Notes under the pieces: model-generated
Told to the model about the DNA's origin: nothing
Seen by the model: only the letters and a program-made list of their open reading frames with translations
The model's database searches: none
Part shown: piece after piece, positions 21,841 to 33,315 of the stretch
Layout: the number at the start of each line of letters is the position of its first letter
How positions within the stretch are numbered: position 1 is the first letter of the stretch
Origin: Papaver somniferum
Taxonomy: Eukaryota > Streptophyta > Magnoliopsida > Ranunculales > Papaveraceae
Direction of reading: 5' to 3'
Length of the DNA stretch: 64,000 nucleotides
Assembly: GCF_003573695.1 (NCBI RefSeq)
Contig: NC_039358.1
Coordinates: 159,640,920 to 159,704,919 of the forward strand
Position numbers and translations under genes: made by a program

Positions 21841-24245
21841 TATAAACTCATTTGATACAACATTGTTTAGATATCGGTATTTCTATACGAACGACGATAT
21901 TTATTCTCGTCAAACCTAATGTAATTATTTTTGAAGATTTTCTTAATAAAAAATTATTTTTCCCGTCAACATTAACCGGCGTTTAAGTTATATTTATGAA
22001 AATTCAACCAAATCTGTCCGAATTTAATCAAATTTCGAGGTAGATTTTAGGTAATAATTATCTTATTAACGGTTCGAGAACAATATATTTTTCGTTATTG
22101 TTAATGGTTCCGAGAACAATATATTTTTTGTTACTGTATTTTTTTTAAGACTTATATGTCTAGGTGTAGTTTTTGTGTTGATTATTACAACTTTTCTTTT
22201 AATTTTGTTTTATTTCTAATGACATGTTTTTGTCTCCTATATCATATACCATAAACATATTATTCTTATTAAGGTTTTAACCATTTAGTCAAAGGCTGAG
22301 ATATTTTCGGGATTCGTGGTTTCGACCCATGTTTTAATCTCGGTGAGAAAAATTTGACCAACAAACTTGCCGAGATAGCCGAGATTACATTAAGAAGTGG
22401 TCAAAATCTTGCTGAGACAAGCTTATCATGTGGAAATTTAGTAATAAAAATCGATTCCAATCGAAAGAAACTCGATTGTTTTTACCTTTTTAATAAATTG
22501 GTATTATTTTGTATTTCCATACAAGTTTAACATATGCAAAGTGTGCAAAATATTTGGCATATATATTACTATTATAACTTTTAAAAATAAAGACCCTGAG
22601 ATTTCACCAAAATCTATCCTAAATAAAGTTGTCTTGGTGCAGTCCTAGACAAGACCGAGACCTGTGTTACATTGCATTAGTTTCAATCTTGATGGTGTAT
22701 TATCTTGCTACAATATAAGTATATCACTAGAGGAGATTTACTTCCTTTTCCTAACATCCTTAAAAATCTTAATGACGTCCAAATGTCGGAATCTTAATCT
22801 CGTGCTGATTATTTTAATATCAATGATTTTGACGTCAAATTGTAATTAAGGCTGGGATCATTTAATCTAGGGGTTTGAAAAATCTCGTAGACCATTGGGT
22901 AAGAGGCCGATGACCCATATTAATAATGATGTGGCCTATATTTTTTTCATTTTTTTATTCAATTCAAAATTAGTCGAGCCAAGAAAATATCTATTAAAAG
23001 AAAAGGCTAAAAATACAATCTATATTTCTTTTACATCCCTTTACATGATCCATTGGGATTTTTGTTTCTTTAGGTTTGTCTACTCTTTCGTAGTCGTGCC
23101 CCTATGTCTCTTTATCCCTTCAGAAACCTACGAATTTGATTCCCCTAACTGATGTCCTCTACAAGCCCAGAGTTGATCCACAGTCCTTCGTGAAGGCTAG
23201 CGCCTCCTTGCCTCAAACAGGATGCCTAATTGATTTCCTTTTTGATGATAGGTGACAAAAATTGTCCCTTTGATCTAGAAAAATCTAAATCAAAATAATA
23301 GATTGCTTATTTCCTTTAGTTGAGTATAGAGAATCTAATGAATCTAACTAACTAAAAATTCAACCTAAAACAAGTTTTGGTGATTTTTGTGGTATCCTCA
23401 AATCTGGATTTCCAAGGATAAGTGTTATACGCAATCGGCATTGAAAGATAGTCAAATATGGATTTGATCAATAATTCTTGAATTATCTTATAGCAAAAAG
23501 AAGGACCTTTAGAATAAACAAGATTATATAACAGATCAAATTGAGGTGCATGTTCTGAAGCTATCAAGAAGATAGTTCTACATGTACTTCACGAATCCCA
23601 AAGGAAGTCCTTTAAAATCTCACATAAGTTACCAAAGAACTTCTAGTGTTGGAGGATATGATTGTCACCTTCGTTACATTCATCTACAATCTTCCAGAGA
23701 TTTATCAACTCAAGAACAAGATTATGATGAACCATTTCAAGTTGGACTCCCAAAGATGAGTAAGCTTTTCACCTCATTAAATGATTGTTTTTTCTTTCCT
23801 TGGACTTTTCTGTTATTTTTTCACCCTATATGGTCGAACATACTACAAACATCGATAAAATCCATAACTTTCTTCATTTACACTTACTATTTCACATTTC
23901 CAAGCCCGTAATTATTGTACTAGTGTCCCACTTTGAACCCATTTCAAGTTTTATACATCCAAAAAGTAAACACTTGTATTGCATATTTGCAAAATATAAG
24001 TGGTGATTTGTTGCTTCTTTAACTTGCTAGCTCATATAACAATACGATTCTTGTATCTGGCATCCCTTTTTGTTAACATTGTCAACTGATGATAAGGCAT
24101 TCAATATTGTTAACCACATAAATAGTTGTACTTAATGTGAAATATATTTGTACATACAAGTTAGCATGAGATATGTACTTTCCAGTTGCCCTCAAGCAAG
24201 TTTAGCAAAACTTTGTCTTAGGGAAACATGGCATGTTAGGGCATC
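21841..24245. other. AT-rich intergenic region, no gene seen
   Basis: Short frames only (largest about 109 codons at 23582-23911). No family is recognisable, and there is no repeat structure beyond low complexity. Confidence 0.45.
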
Positions 24246-24250
24246 ATATA
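24246..24250. repeat. Target duplication ATATA, left of solo LTR
   Basis: ATATA at 24246-24250 matches ATATA at 26754-26758. The site is AT-rich, so chance identity is possible. Confidence 0.6.
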
Positions 24251-26753
24251 TGAAAAATCGGGGGTATAACAACCACACCCAATAATTCGTTTGGCAATCT
24301 GTATGGACTAAACTCCAATATAATTCAGAGAGCACCAACTTAAAAGCGAGACTCAATCAAGAAATATATCAACGAGCTTTATCTCTTCTCAATACAATCA
24401 GCAAATTGAACAGATAAAAATACATGAGCCTGATTGATGTGAGAATAACTTGGACGATACCATAGGCCAATGCCCAAGTGTCAATCATGTTATATCCAAC
24501 AAACAAGGTCGGATTTATCAACTGTGATTGAACTATGCACAATCTGTGATATTTCAATTATATAAACAAATATAATGCAAAAAAGAAATAACACAAACAC
24601 TAGAAATTTTGTTAACGAGGAAACCAAAAATGCAGAAAAATCTAGGGACCTAGGTCAGCTTTGAACACCACACTGTATTAAGCCGCTACAGACTCTAGCC
24701 TACTATAATTTAACTTCGGACTGGAATATAGTTGAGCCCTAACCAAGTCTCACACCGATTAAGGAACAGTCGCGTTTCTTACGCCTCTAGAACCATGACG
24801 GATTCTGCGCGCTTGATTCCCTTAGATGATCTCACACACGACTAAGAGTTGCTACGACCCAAAGTCGAAGATTTATAAACAAATCTATCTCCCACATATA
24901 TGTCTATCCTTTCTTCTTTTTGTTCCGTCTTTTGATACAAAGATCAAGGTGAACATGAACCAACTAATAATCCGGTATTACACCCCCGAAGAGTAGCCCA
25001 GAAATATTAGTCACCTCACAATAACCTAACTGATTAACAGAAAAAGGTACTGCGGAATCACAAGAGTCTGAGATGACGAACTGTTGTGATTATTTTTTAT
25101 ATCTTACCTATCAGAGATAAATCTCGAGTAAATCTTAGAGAAGATAAAACTCAATACGCAACTACAGAGAATACTCAAGAGAAAATAATACGCAACTACA
25201 GAGAAAATAATTGGATCTGGCTTCACGAATCCCAAATGAAGTCTTCAAGTCGTTAAACTAATAATGATTTTGGAAAACCTAGGTTATAGGAGAATCGACT
25301 CTAGTTTGCAACTAGGTCACACAGAAGTGTTGGGATTAGGTTTTCCAGTTGCTAGAGTTCTCCCTTATATAGCCTTTCAAATCAGGGTTGCTTACAATCA
25401 AAGCTAAGATAGCTTAGTAACAAAGCATTCAATATTCACCGTTAGATGAACTCCTTATTTAAGATTCAAGCCAAGTCTGCTTAGAAATTAAGCAATTAAT
25501 CTCCACCGTTAGATGGTCTTAGCTTGTTACACACAAATGATATACTTATATTTATATATGGGTAAACGTACCTAAACATGTATATTGGGTTGGCTCAATA
25601 ACAGTTAACCGAAGTTATCCATATGAATACTTTGACTTAACCATATTCATCTAACACTTCTAGATCAAATATGATGATCAATCAATCATGATAGATAATC
25701 AAGAATCTAATTGTGCTTCAAATATAGTTGTTCAATTGTTCACTATCTCATAGAAATACTCATGAAAAATTGAAACAAAACGGTTTGATTCGTGATTGTA
25801 CAAAGTACTTGTACAAGAATAAATTCATGAACATTAAGCCACGGTTTGCAAATTTAATTTGCATTCCTTAAATCATAAATGTTTTAGTTCATGAGTATGA
25901 GAATCATACATTATCGATTTTAGAACTTAACTACCGTATTTGCAAACTGGGTACGCAAACAGCAGCTCCGGACCTTGGCCTAGTCAAGCCGTTCACAAAT
26001 CCGGTTCACGAACAACCGTTCCGGACCCAACTCAGGTAAATCCGTTCGCATACTAGGTACGCAAACAAGAGTTCCGGACCTGAATCATCACAATACAGTT
26101 CGCATACTGGGTATGCATACCGTGTTGTATCCAGACGTGGATAGTCGTTCTAAACTCTTATTTCAATCATTGAAACATCCTTAGAAGACGAGAATGGTAA
26201 TCTTACACATACCATTAGCTTCAAATAATTTTCAAGTGATCAATACGAAACTTCCTGAGCTAACATCAAATGACTGTCTCACACAAATCGTGTAAGATGT
26301 TCAAGGTAATTTTCACATGATCATTTTTTGAGTTTCCAACTAAACTCGTCAAGAATACGATGAACATAGCTAAAGCTAAAAGCTTTCAACACATATTTCG
26401 AGAAATAAATAAGCGAGATAAACTCGGCTCGAAATATCAAATGTGTATAATGTTAAAGTAAGTTTATATAGCTATACGACTTACTCTCATTAGAAGAGAG
26501 AATAGAATAGACTTCTGAGTGATAGATAAGTTTTAGTCTCTATATACCTTTTGTTGATGAAGTTCCTCCAAGCTCCTCAGTAGATCTTCTTCTTCAATTG
26601 GTTGAAGTCTAAAGCTCAACTACACATTCTATCCTAATCCGAGACATAGGTATAAGTAGACTATAAATCAAGTATATAGTTTTGATCAACTAAACTTGAC
26701 AAACAAGCTTGAAATAACAACACTTGCGAGTTCGACCGAGCAGTGCTCTAACA
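24251..26753 (-). mobile_element. Solo LTR, Copia family A
   Basis: On the minus strand it begins TGTTAGAGCACTGCTCGG and ends TTTTTCA, so it has TG...CA ends. It is homologous to the LTRs of the element at 40244-49045 over its whole 2.5 kb. No internal region adjoins it, and a 5-bp duplication flanks it, as after LTR-LTR recombination. It contains the GCATAC palindrome array (about 25940-26130). Confidence 0.88.
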
Positions 26754-26776
26754 ATATATATATATATATATATATT
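26754..26776. repeat. (AT)n microsatellite
   Basis: Alternating AT directly beside the solo LTR end. Confidence 0.9.
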
Positions 26777-27939
26777 AAACGGGTTTTGAGCATTTTACCT
26801 TAAATTCTTAATAAGAAAACAAAAAATCACAACCAATGATATTTTTTTAATCGTTTTTTATCTTAACCCTTCTTCTCTCCCTCGGTCACCCTGTTGCTTT
26901 ATAGTTGATTTCGTTTTTGATTTTTTTCTATGCTCTCCATTTTTAGGTTTGATCAGTGATATGAGTTTAATTGGCTCCTGTTAAGGTGGTTTAATTTGGT
27001 GAAGAACAGTTTGTTTTCAATTTGGGTTTAATATTGTGAAGTGATGAATTGGGTATTCTTTTGGGATTAAAAAGTTAGGGTTCCTAACTCCTAAAACTTT
27101 ACTGTGAGTCTGGGAAGATGACAAGCTTGACGGTGTTGGTCGAAAGTATTGTATAAATTGAAACTTTTAAGATCCATGAATTTTTCGTGATTGATTAACG
27201 AATAGAACACCAAATTATAAGGTTATGTTTCATGAAGAAACGAAGAAAGTGAGCACCGAATCACCGACAATAACTCGACATGGTGACTCATCGAGGGACT
27301 CAAACGACATTTGCTAAGTTAACAAAATTTGTTCCCTAAACTATTATTACCCGTTTTTCGGAAAAGATCGTTCTCGGCCCTTTTATATAATGATTTAAAA
27401 AACGCTCAATTTCTTAAACATAAGTTATAAAGTTGGTTACTTAGGCAAAAACCCTTTTATTTTCTCCTGGTCCCCAAGAAATGTTTGACCGTTAAGTGTT
27501 GGAAAACAATGCCCTGTCTAGTTTAGTTAGATGTTGGATTCTAGTGGGGTCGGAGGAAACAATGAATAACCATTGGATTCATACAAAAATAAAAAAGATC
27601 ATTACTCTATCATGTCCAAATCTTTTCTCTTTTTAGCTTTAGAGTTCAGACAGTAAACTGAAAAATGATGTTTTAGATCTTCGTCATCTTCTCGCTCATC
27701 ACTTCAGCTGAGTTCAGAAGATCAAAGAACCAAACCCCCAATTCAGTATCATTTCTCAGATCTGTGCAGTTAATTAGTTCAATTTCTAGATTTTTTCTAG
27801 TTTGGATTTTGTTAGTTTAATTGTAGGTTTTTGATTCTGGGTTATTGTTTTAATAGTCCGAGTGAGAGTGAGATAGATGAATTGGAGTTCATTTTAGGTT
27901 AAATCGAAGAAAATAAATTTTGGATATCTTTAAGGGAAA
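26777..27939 (+). promoter_or_regulatory. Upstream region and 5' leader of the GAUT10-like gene
   Basis: AT-rich upstream DNA. From about 27650 the sequence takes on a leader character (CTTCGTCATCTTCTCGCTC, then T-rich intron-like DNA with possible 5' intron signals). No TATA box can be assigned with certainty, and no other gene is present. Confidence 0.35.
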
Positions 27940-30727
27940 ATGAGGAGAAGAGCTGTAGATTTTCGAAGGCCAGTAAGGAGGAGGTACTCAAATGTTTTCC
28001 TTTTAACATTATGTGGGTTAGTTATTTTATTGTTTATTGTTCTCCTCAGTCAAGATAAGCAAACCAAATCAAGATCACCAATTTCTCAGGTCAGATCTTC
28101 TTCTTCTTTTTATTTTTTCGTGCAATTATTTTCAGTTTCTTAGTTTTTAAAGTGAAAAATTGTTGAATTTATGTTTATTTTTTACTTTTTTGAATGACTT
28201 CTAATCTAGTTTGCATATTTAAATACGTAGATCTCCAATTCTTGTTTAGGACAATAAAGAAAACCTAGGTTAATTAGTGACCAGTTTCAGTTTACTATCT
28301 AATTTGATGTCATGCTCTAGGATTGCAGCTAGTTCTGTTGGAAAGTGTCACAATGTCTATCCTTAATATCTTGTAATAACTTTGAGATTTAAGAAGGTAA
28401 TGGGTAAAACTTGGGTCTTGGTTGATGGGCAGAAGAAAATGTTATGTTTTCTGGAGTCTTATTTCTTTACTAATAGGATGTGATTAATTTGGCTGATAGT
28501 CTGACTATGTGCCCGGGAGAGGGACAAAAAACAACTTTTGAAAGTGAGTCACTATCTCATCAGTTAAAAGTTTAAAACAAGTCCTTCTTTCGCTTAGGTT
28601 AGGATAGTTGAACAAAAACAGTTTGATTCAGATGTACAAAGTTGCTTAATTATAATTTCCTTTCCATCAAAAAATTGATAAAGAAATAGTAGGGGAGAAT
28701 CTAACAAAAGAAAATGTGCAATTGAAACCTTCGCAACTGTTAGAACAACGGATAGAAGACTTCTGTTGTCTGAGAATGTAAACCTCATCCTCCAGTTACC
28801 ATTTGGTAGAGACCAAGACATCCGAAATGAACCCGCAACACCAAGAAGATGTTAGTCAAGTGCCAACAACCATTGGTTTCCCTTTCTCGCAAAACAATTT
28901 TCATGTGATTTTCGGGAATGAACTTCTAGTTGTTGTGGAAACACCCAATGGGTCAAACTCGATTCAGAGTGTTGGAAGGCGCTTAAGATCTATTCACTCG
29001 TTAATTGCTGCGCCAGTCATTCAGAGAGCTAATACATTCAAGTTCTACTACTGCAGAAATAACATAGTGTATTAATATAGGTATCAGAAGTTTCACTAGC
29101 ACCGAAGTGATAGTTCATAACTTTATATTGATCTATTTAGTGCTTCTTAATGAGAGGAAATGACAGTTCCATGTACTTACTTTCAGCTCCCTATTAATTT
29201 AATTTTGGATCCTAGTTTTTTTTTTTTTTTTTTTCACAATGTCTGCATAACTAAAACAATCGTCATTGTTTTCTGCAGAAATCCTTCAGGAACCGAGTTA
29301 CAGAAACCCTTAACATCACTGAAGAAATGTTGAGCCCAAACTCGATTACAAGGCAGTTGAGTGATCAGATTTCCCTAGCAAAAGCTTTTGTTGTAATTGC
29401 AAAAGAAAGCAATAACCTCCAATTTGCGTGGGAACTAAGTGCGCAGATACGCAACTCTCAGGTCCTTCTCTCTGATGCTGCTATTAGACGGTCACCCTTA
29501 TCAACTGGAGAGTCAGAAACTGCGATCCGTGATATGGCTCTTCTCCTCTACCAAGCTCAACAGCTTCACTATGACAGTGCAACCATGATAATGAGGCTAA
29601 AAGCCAAGATCCAGTCTCTTGAAGAACAGTCAAATGCGGTAAGTGAGAAGAGCTCGAAGTATGGACAAATAGCTGCCGAGGAAGTCCCAAAAAGCTTGTA
29701 TTGTCTTGGTGTAAGGCTAACGGATGGATGGTATAAAAGCTCAACCATTCAGAGGCAACTCACTGAGGGACGGCGAATTGCAGCTAAACTCACAGACAAC
29801 AATCTGTACCATTTCTGTGTTTTCTCTGACAATATTCTTGCAACATCAGTTGTGGTCAATTCAACAGCTCTGAACTCCGATGCTCCGGAGGATATTGTTT
29901 TCCACCTGGTAACCGATGAAGTAAACTATGCTCCGATGAAGGCATGGTTTTCCCTGAACAGCTTCCGAGGAGTGACAGTAGAGGTCCAAAAGTTTGAAGA
30001 TTTTAGCTGGCTTAATGCTTCTTACGTCCCTGTTCTTAAGCAGCTTCAAGACTCTGACACTCAAAATTATTACTTCTCTGGCAACAATGACAATGGTCGG
30101 ACTCCAATCAAATATCGGAATCCGAAATATCTGTCTATGCTTAACCATCTTAGGTTCTACATTCCAGAAGTTTTTCCTGAGTTGAAGAAGGTGGTATTTC
30201 TTGATGATGATGTTGTGGTTCAAAAAGACTTGTCGCCTCTTTTTTCCATTAATATGAATAGCAACGTGAATGGGGCTGTGGAGACTTGCATGGAAACGTT
30301 CCATAGATACCACAAATACTTGAATTACTCGCATCCGCTAATCCGAACACATTTTGACCCAGATGCATGTGGATGGGCTTTTGGAATGAATATTTTTGAT
30401 TTGGTTGAATGGAGGAAAAGGAATGTCACTGGCATCTATCACTATTGGCAAGAAAATAATGTTGATAGGACGTTATGGAAACTTGGAACACTGCCACCTG
30501 GACTATTGACTTTCTATGGTCTAACAGAGCCTTTAGATCCTAAATGGCATGTGTTAGGTTTGGGTTACACCAATGTTGAACCGGAGTTGATTGAAAAGGG
30601 GGCAGTCTTGCATTTCAATGGGAACTCAAAACCATGGTTGAAGATTGGAATGGAAAAATACAAACCGCTATGGGACAAGTATGTAGATTACACTAATACT
30701 CTAATGCAGCAGTGCAATGTCCATTAA
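27940..30727 (+). CDS. GAUT10: GAUT10-like galacturonosyltransferase (GT8)
   Basis: Probable alpha-1,4-galacturonosyltransferase using UDP-galacturonate to build pectin (homogalacturonan) in the Golgi. Exon 1 27940-28089 and exon 2 29279-30727 join in phase 0 to 532 residues, close to the 536 I recall for Arabidopsis GAUT10. Start MRRR is followed by a basic stretch and one membrane segment (about 19-36), giving a type II topology. A stem with a likely coiled coil runs about 136-178 (YQAQQLHYDSATMIMRLKAK). The GT8 catalytic domain runs from about 188. The metal-binding triplet DDD lies at 359-361 (VVFLDDDVVVQ), DPDACGWAFG follows, and HFNG is at 495-498. The family resemblance to Arabidopsis GAUT10 is strong throughout, including the C-terminal MQQCN.H. 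No lesion was seen. It is the only clear host gene here. Confidence 0.95.
28090..29278 (+). other. Intron 1 of the GAUT10-like gene
   Basis: The donor is CTCAG|GTCAGA and the acceptor TTCTGCAG|AAATCC. The intron is 1189 bp and phase 0. It contains a run of T at about 29217-29234 before the acceptor. An open frame at 28803-29075 (90 codons, beginning MVETKTSEMN) lies inside. It matches nothing I know and shows no link to the gene, so it is taken as intronic. Confidence 0.85.
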
Positions 30728-32825
30728 TTATCAGATGGAGTCGATCCTTTATACTTCAAGGGTGTACCAAAAGGCTTCTACACGGAAATGCTGGTCAAAT
30801 ATTTTAAAACGACCAGTAAGTTTAGCATTCTGTTGTCAGTATTTATTCATCAGACTTTTTGCCTTCCCTGTCGTGGTACAGTAATGTTTCGAAAGCACCG
30901 TTATTTATATCATGTTCCAGGGTTTATGCATGCTTTGGTATTATTACGGTATGGGCATTTCTGTTGTGCATTAAGGGGTTATAAATTTGGATTCTGATTC
31001 AAGTTGGTCTATGGCCATACTTTGCAAAAGTGAACCCATTTCTTTTGACCCTGCCTCTATCTGACCATTTTCAGACACTGATGTTTCTCGTTGCTCACAT
31101 TGTTTTCATATTTAATGTGTCTATCCTTTTGCATCCTTGTTATAAGTTGAGTTTGGCTGGAATCAATCCCATGCCAGAAAAAATCATTTGCACTGATTTT
31201 GTATGAAAAACTGTTAGAGGTGCATTTATGGCCGTTAGCTCAGGTGTACCAAGACAGGGGTTGCATTCGTGTTGAACTGCTTTGTTTGTCGCCCTGGAAA
31301 GAAAGGAACGCTGGGCTTTATCAAACTAGAACCGGGAACCCTGATTGTATTTGCTTGGCTACCGTTGAGTAGGTTAGTATCCAAGTCCTTGTTACTACCT
31401 TGTGCGTGGAAGACAACACTAAGGTTTAGTATTTAAAGGAAGGAGCATAATTTGAGTATTTTGCTGTAAAATTGAGAAGAAATGTAGTTGGCGCCTTCTC
31501 CACCTGAAGCTGTGATCATCAAGACAGATGGGTCGCTCCTAGTGCAGCTGTTGGTTCTAAATTTCTAATCCTTCTGACCGTGTAACAATCCATGAACATG
31601 AACTTTATGGCGCATGGTGTTTGGCTTCAAGCTGGCGAGCTTGATATTTGTGGTTTAAAGAGTATGCGTTGCTTCAGATTCTTCTGTGGGCTGTTGCCAT
31701 TTCACATATGCTGTAAATTCGCTTGCCATGGTTTCCATAGATATTTGGTGGAGAATATATCATCTGAAAGATGATTTGGTAAGGTGAAAGTTTTTCACAT
31801 TAGCGACAGATCAACTTGCAGGAGAATACCTTGTTGGTGGAGGTACAATCTCGTGTTTTTGAACTTGCTTCAGAACAACTATGCAGTGATTGAAATTGTA
31901 TGTCTCCATACTAAGAAAAGTTGAGGTGTTGTTAAAGCTTCCATTTGTGGGGCAGGTGGGGATATCTAATTCAGGGCGGAAGATGCCCTCAGACCCTGCA
32001 GCCACTGTGCATAAGAAAAACAAAGCAGACTAGAAAATGTAGCACCTAGTTCATGTGCAGTTAGACGGATAATAAACAGTGCATGCCCCTATTAGCCTTG
32101 GTATCAATTGTCGTCCAGTAGTTCCCATAGCACGGAATATAGTTAGTTAGCAGAATCCAACAGCCTGAACAAGTATTTCCCGGCACAGATGAGTTTCCAA
32201 GCAAATTTTCTTGACCTGTAATTATCATAGTTTTTATCCCATTACAGGACGTTATCGTGATCCAAGTAAATTCCATGGTTGCATTTTGGTACCCTTCCCA
32301 GTAAACTGGTACCCTATTGAAGTGTTGGCAAATTCCCATCCGATTTAGACAAAAAGTTTTTCTCTTTTTAATTTTGACAACCTCACCGGGTATTCAAGGC
32401 AATTCATATGGGGTTTTACAAACTTAGCTACATATTTGTTCAGCCAAGTGAATGGGCTAAGTGGATTTTCCAGTATGGCAATATGCAATTGGCACCAGAT
32501 GAAGTTGCCGGTAACTAAAGTAAAGTCGTGCCGCACTAAATGAGACGTTGGCGGTCGAATTTCAGCTGCGGGCGGTCGAAAGTCAACGCTGGCACTCGAA
32601 GCCTAGTCGCCATCGGCTAGTTTAAAACTGTTGTATTTTTACACTAATTTTTGTTCCAGTGGTTTAAATTCATTAAACGAAATATCTCAAAAAAACTATT
32701 CTACTTTTTTGTGAAGCCAAACTTAAAGCTACGATCATTAAGAAAGAGGTAGATGTACCGTTGCTAGTAAATTCTTAAAAATTTAGTAGCTTACTCTGTT
32801 CGACTAAAATGTTTCTCCAGCTCCG
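30728..32825. other. 3' flank of GAUT10-like gene, no further gene assigned
   Basis: The first several hundred bases are likely 3' untranslated region. Minus-strand frames at 31811-32023, 32061-32339 and 32345-32536 (up to 92 codons, some Cys-rich) lie close together but in different frames. No family is recognised. Confidence 0.4.
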
Positions 32826-33285
32826 TGAGATGTGAAGTTGGTGCTAGAATTAGCTAGCGCCGTGGGATGATATTGCTGGCCAATGGGCGTCGGCACAAGG
32901 AAAAATACCACGGGCACTTGTGCTCAGCTACGGTGCTAGTGTTAGTATTTGGTCATCGACACCTTTTTCCACTTGCACAAGTTCTGCTTGCATTTGGTCA
33001 TCAGTGGCATAGTCATCTGTCATGAGCTAGTGGTCCTGGAGCCTGATGCCAATCTTGATCGCACAAGTTAGAGTCTTGATGCTCTCTGCACTAAGAGATA
33101 TTGACGTAAGTTTATAGATTCAGCTGAGAATTTATATGAATAAACTTAGAAATTCATTCAAGAGAATGACCACATGATTAGCAAATAGGCTTCAAGTATT
33201 GAAGACTTTCATGGACAAACTTGTGCTCAGAACACGTTCATACATATATACCGTGAGCACATTAGTAAGCCAATATTATTCAATG
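32826..33285. repeat. Dispersed repeat, copy 1
   Basis: Matches 62832-63255 in the same orientation, sharing TTGCTGGCCAAT, GGAGCCTGATGCCAATCTTG, GATGCTCTCTGCA and CTTCAAGTATTGAAGAC. Both copies end at CAATATTA..CAATG. It is probably part of an LTR or leader of an unidentified retroelement. Confidence 0.75.
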
Positions 33286-33297
33286 GGCGTATGGATC

Positions 33298-33315
33298 ATA
33301 TATATATATATATAT
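33298..33315. repeat. (TA)n microsatellite left of solo LTR
   Basis: Alternating TA up to the LTR end. The other side of the LTR resumes AT repeats at 35880-35911. Confidence 0.85.

Noticed and set aside
28803..29075. 90-codon frame inside the GAUT10 intron
   Set aside because: Not part of any known GAUT protein, no splice connection that keeps frame, and the gene is complete without it.
31811..32536. Three adjacent minus-strand frames after the GAUT10 gene
   Set aside because: They lie in different frames, no family is recognised, and no clear splice sites link them. Could be a decayed gene, but there is not enough to call it.
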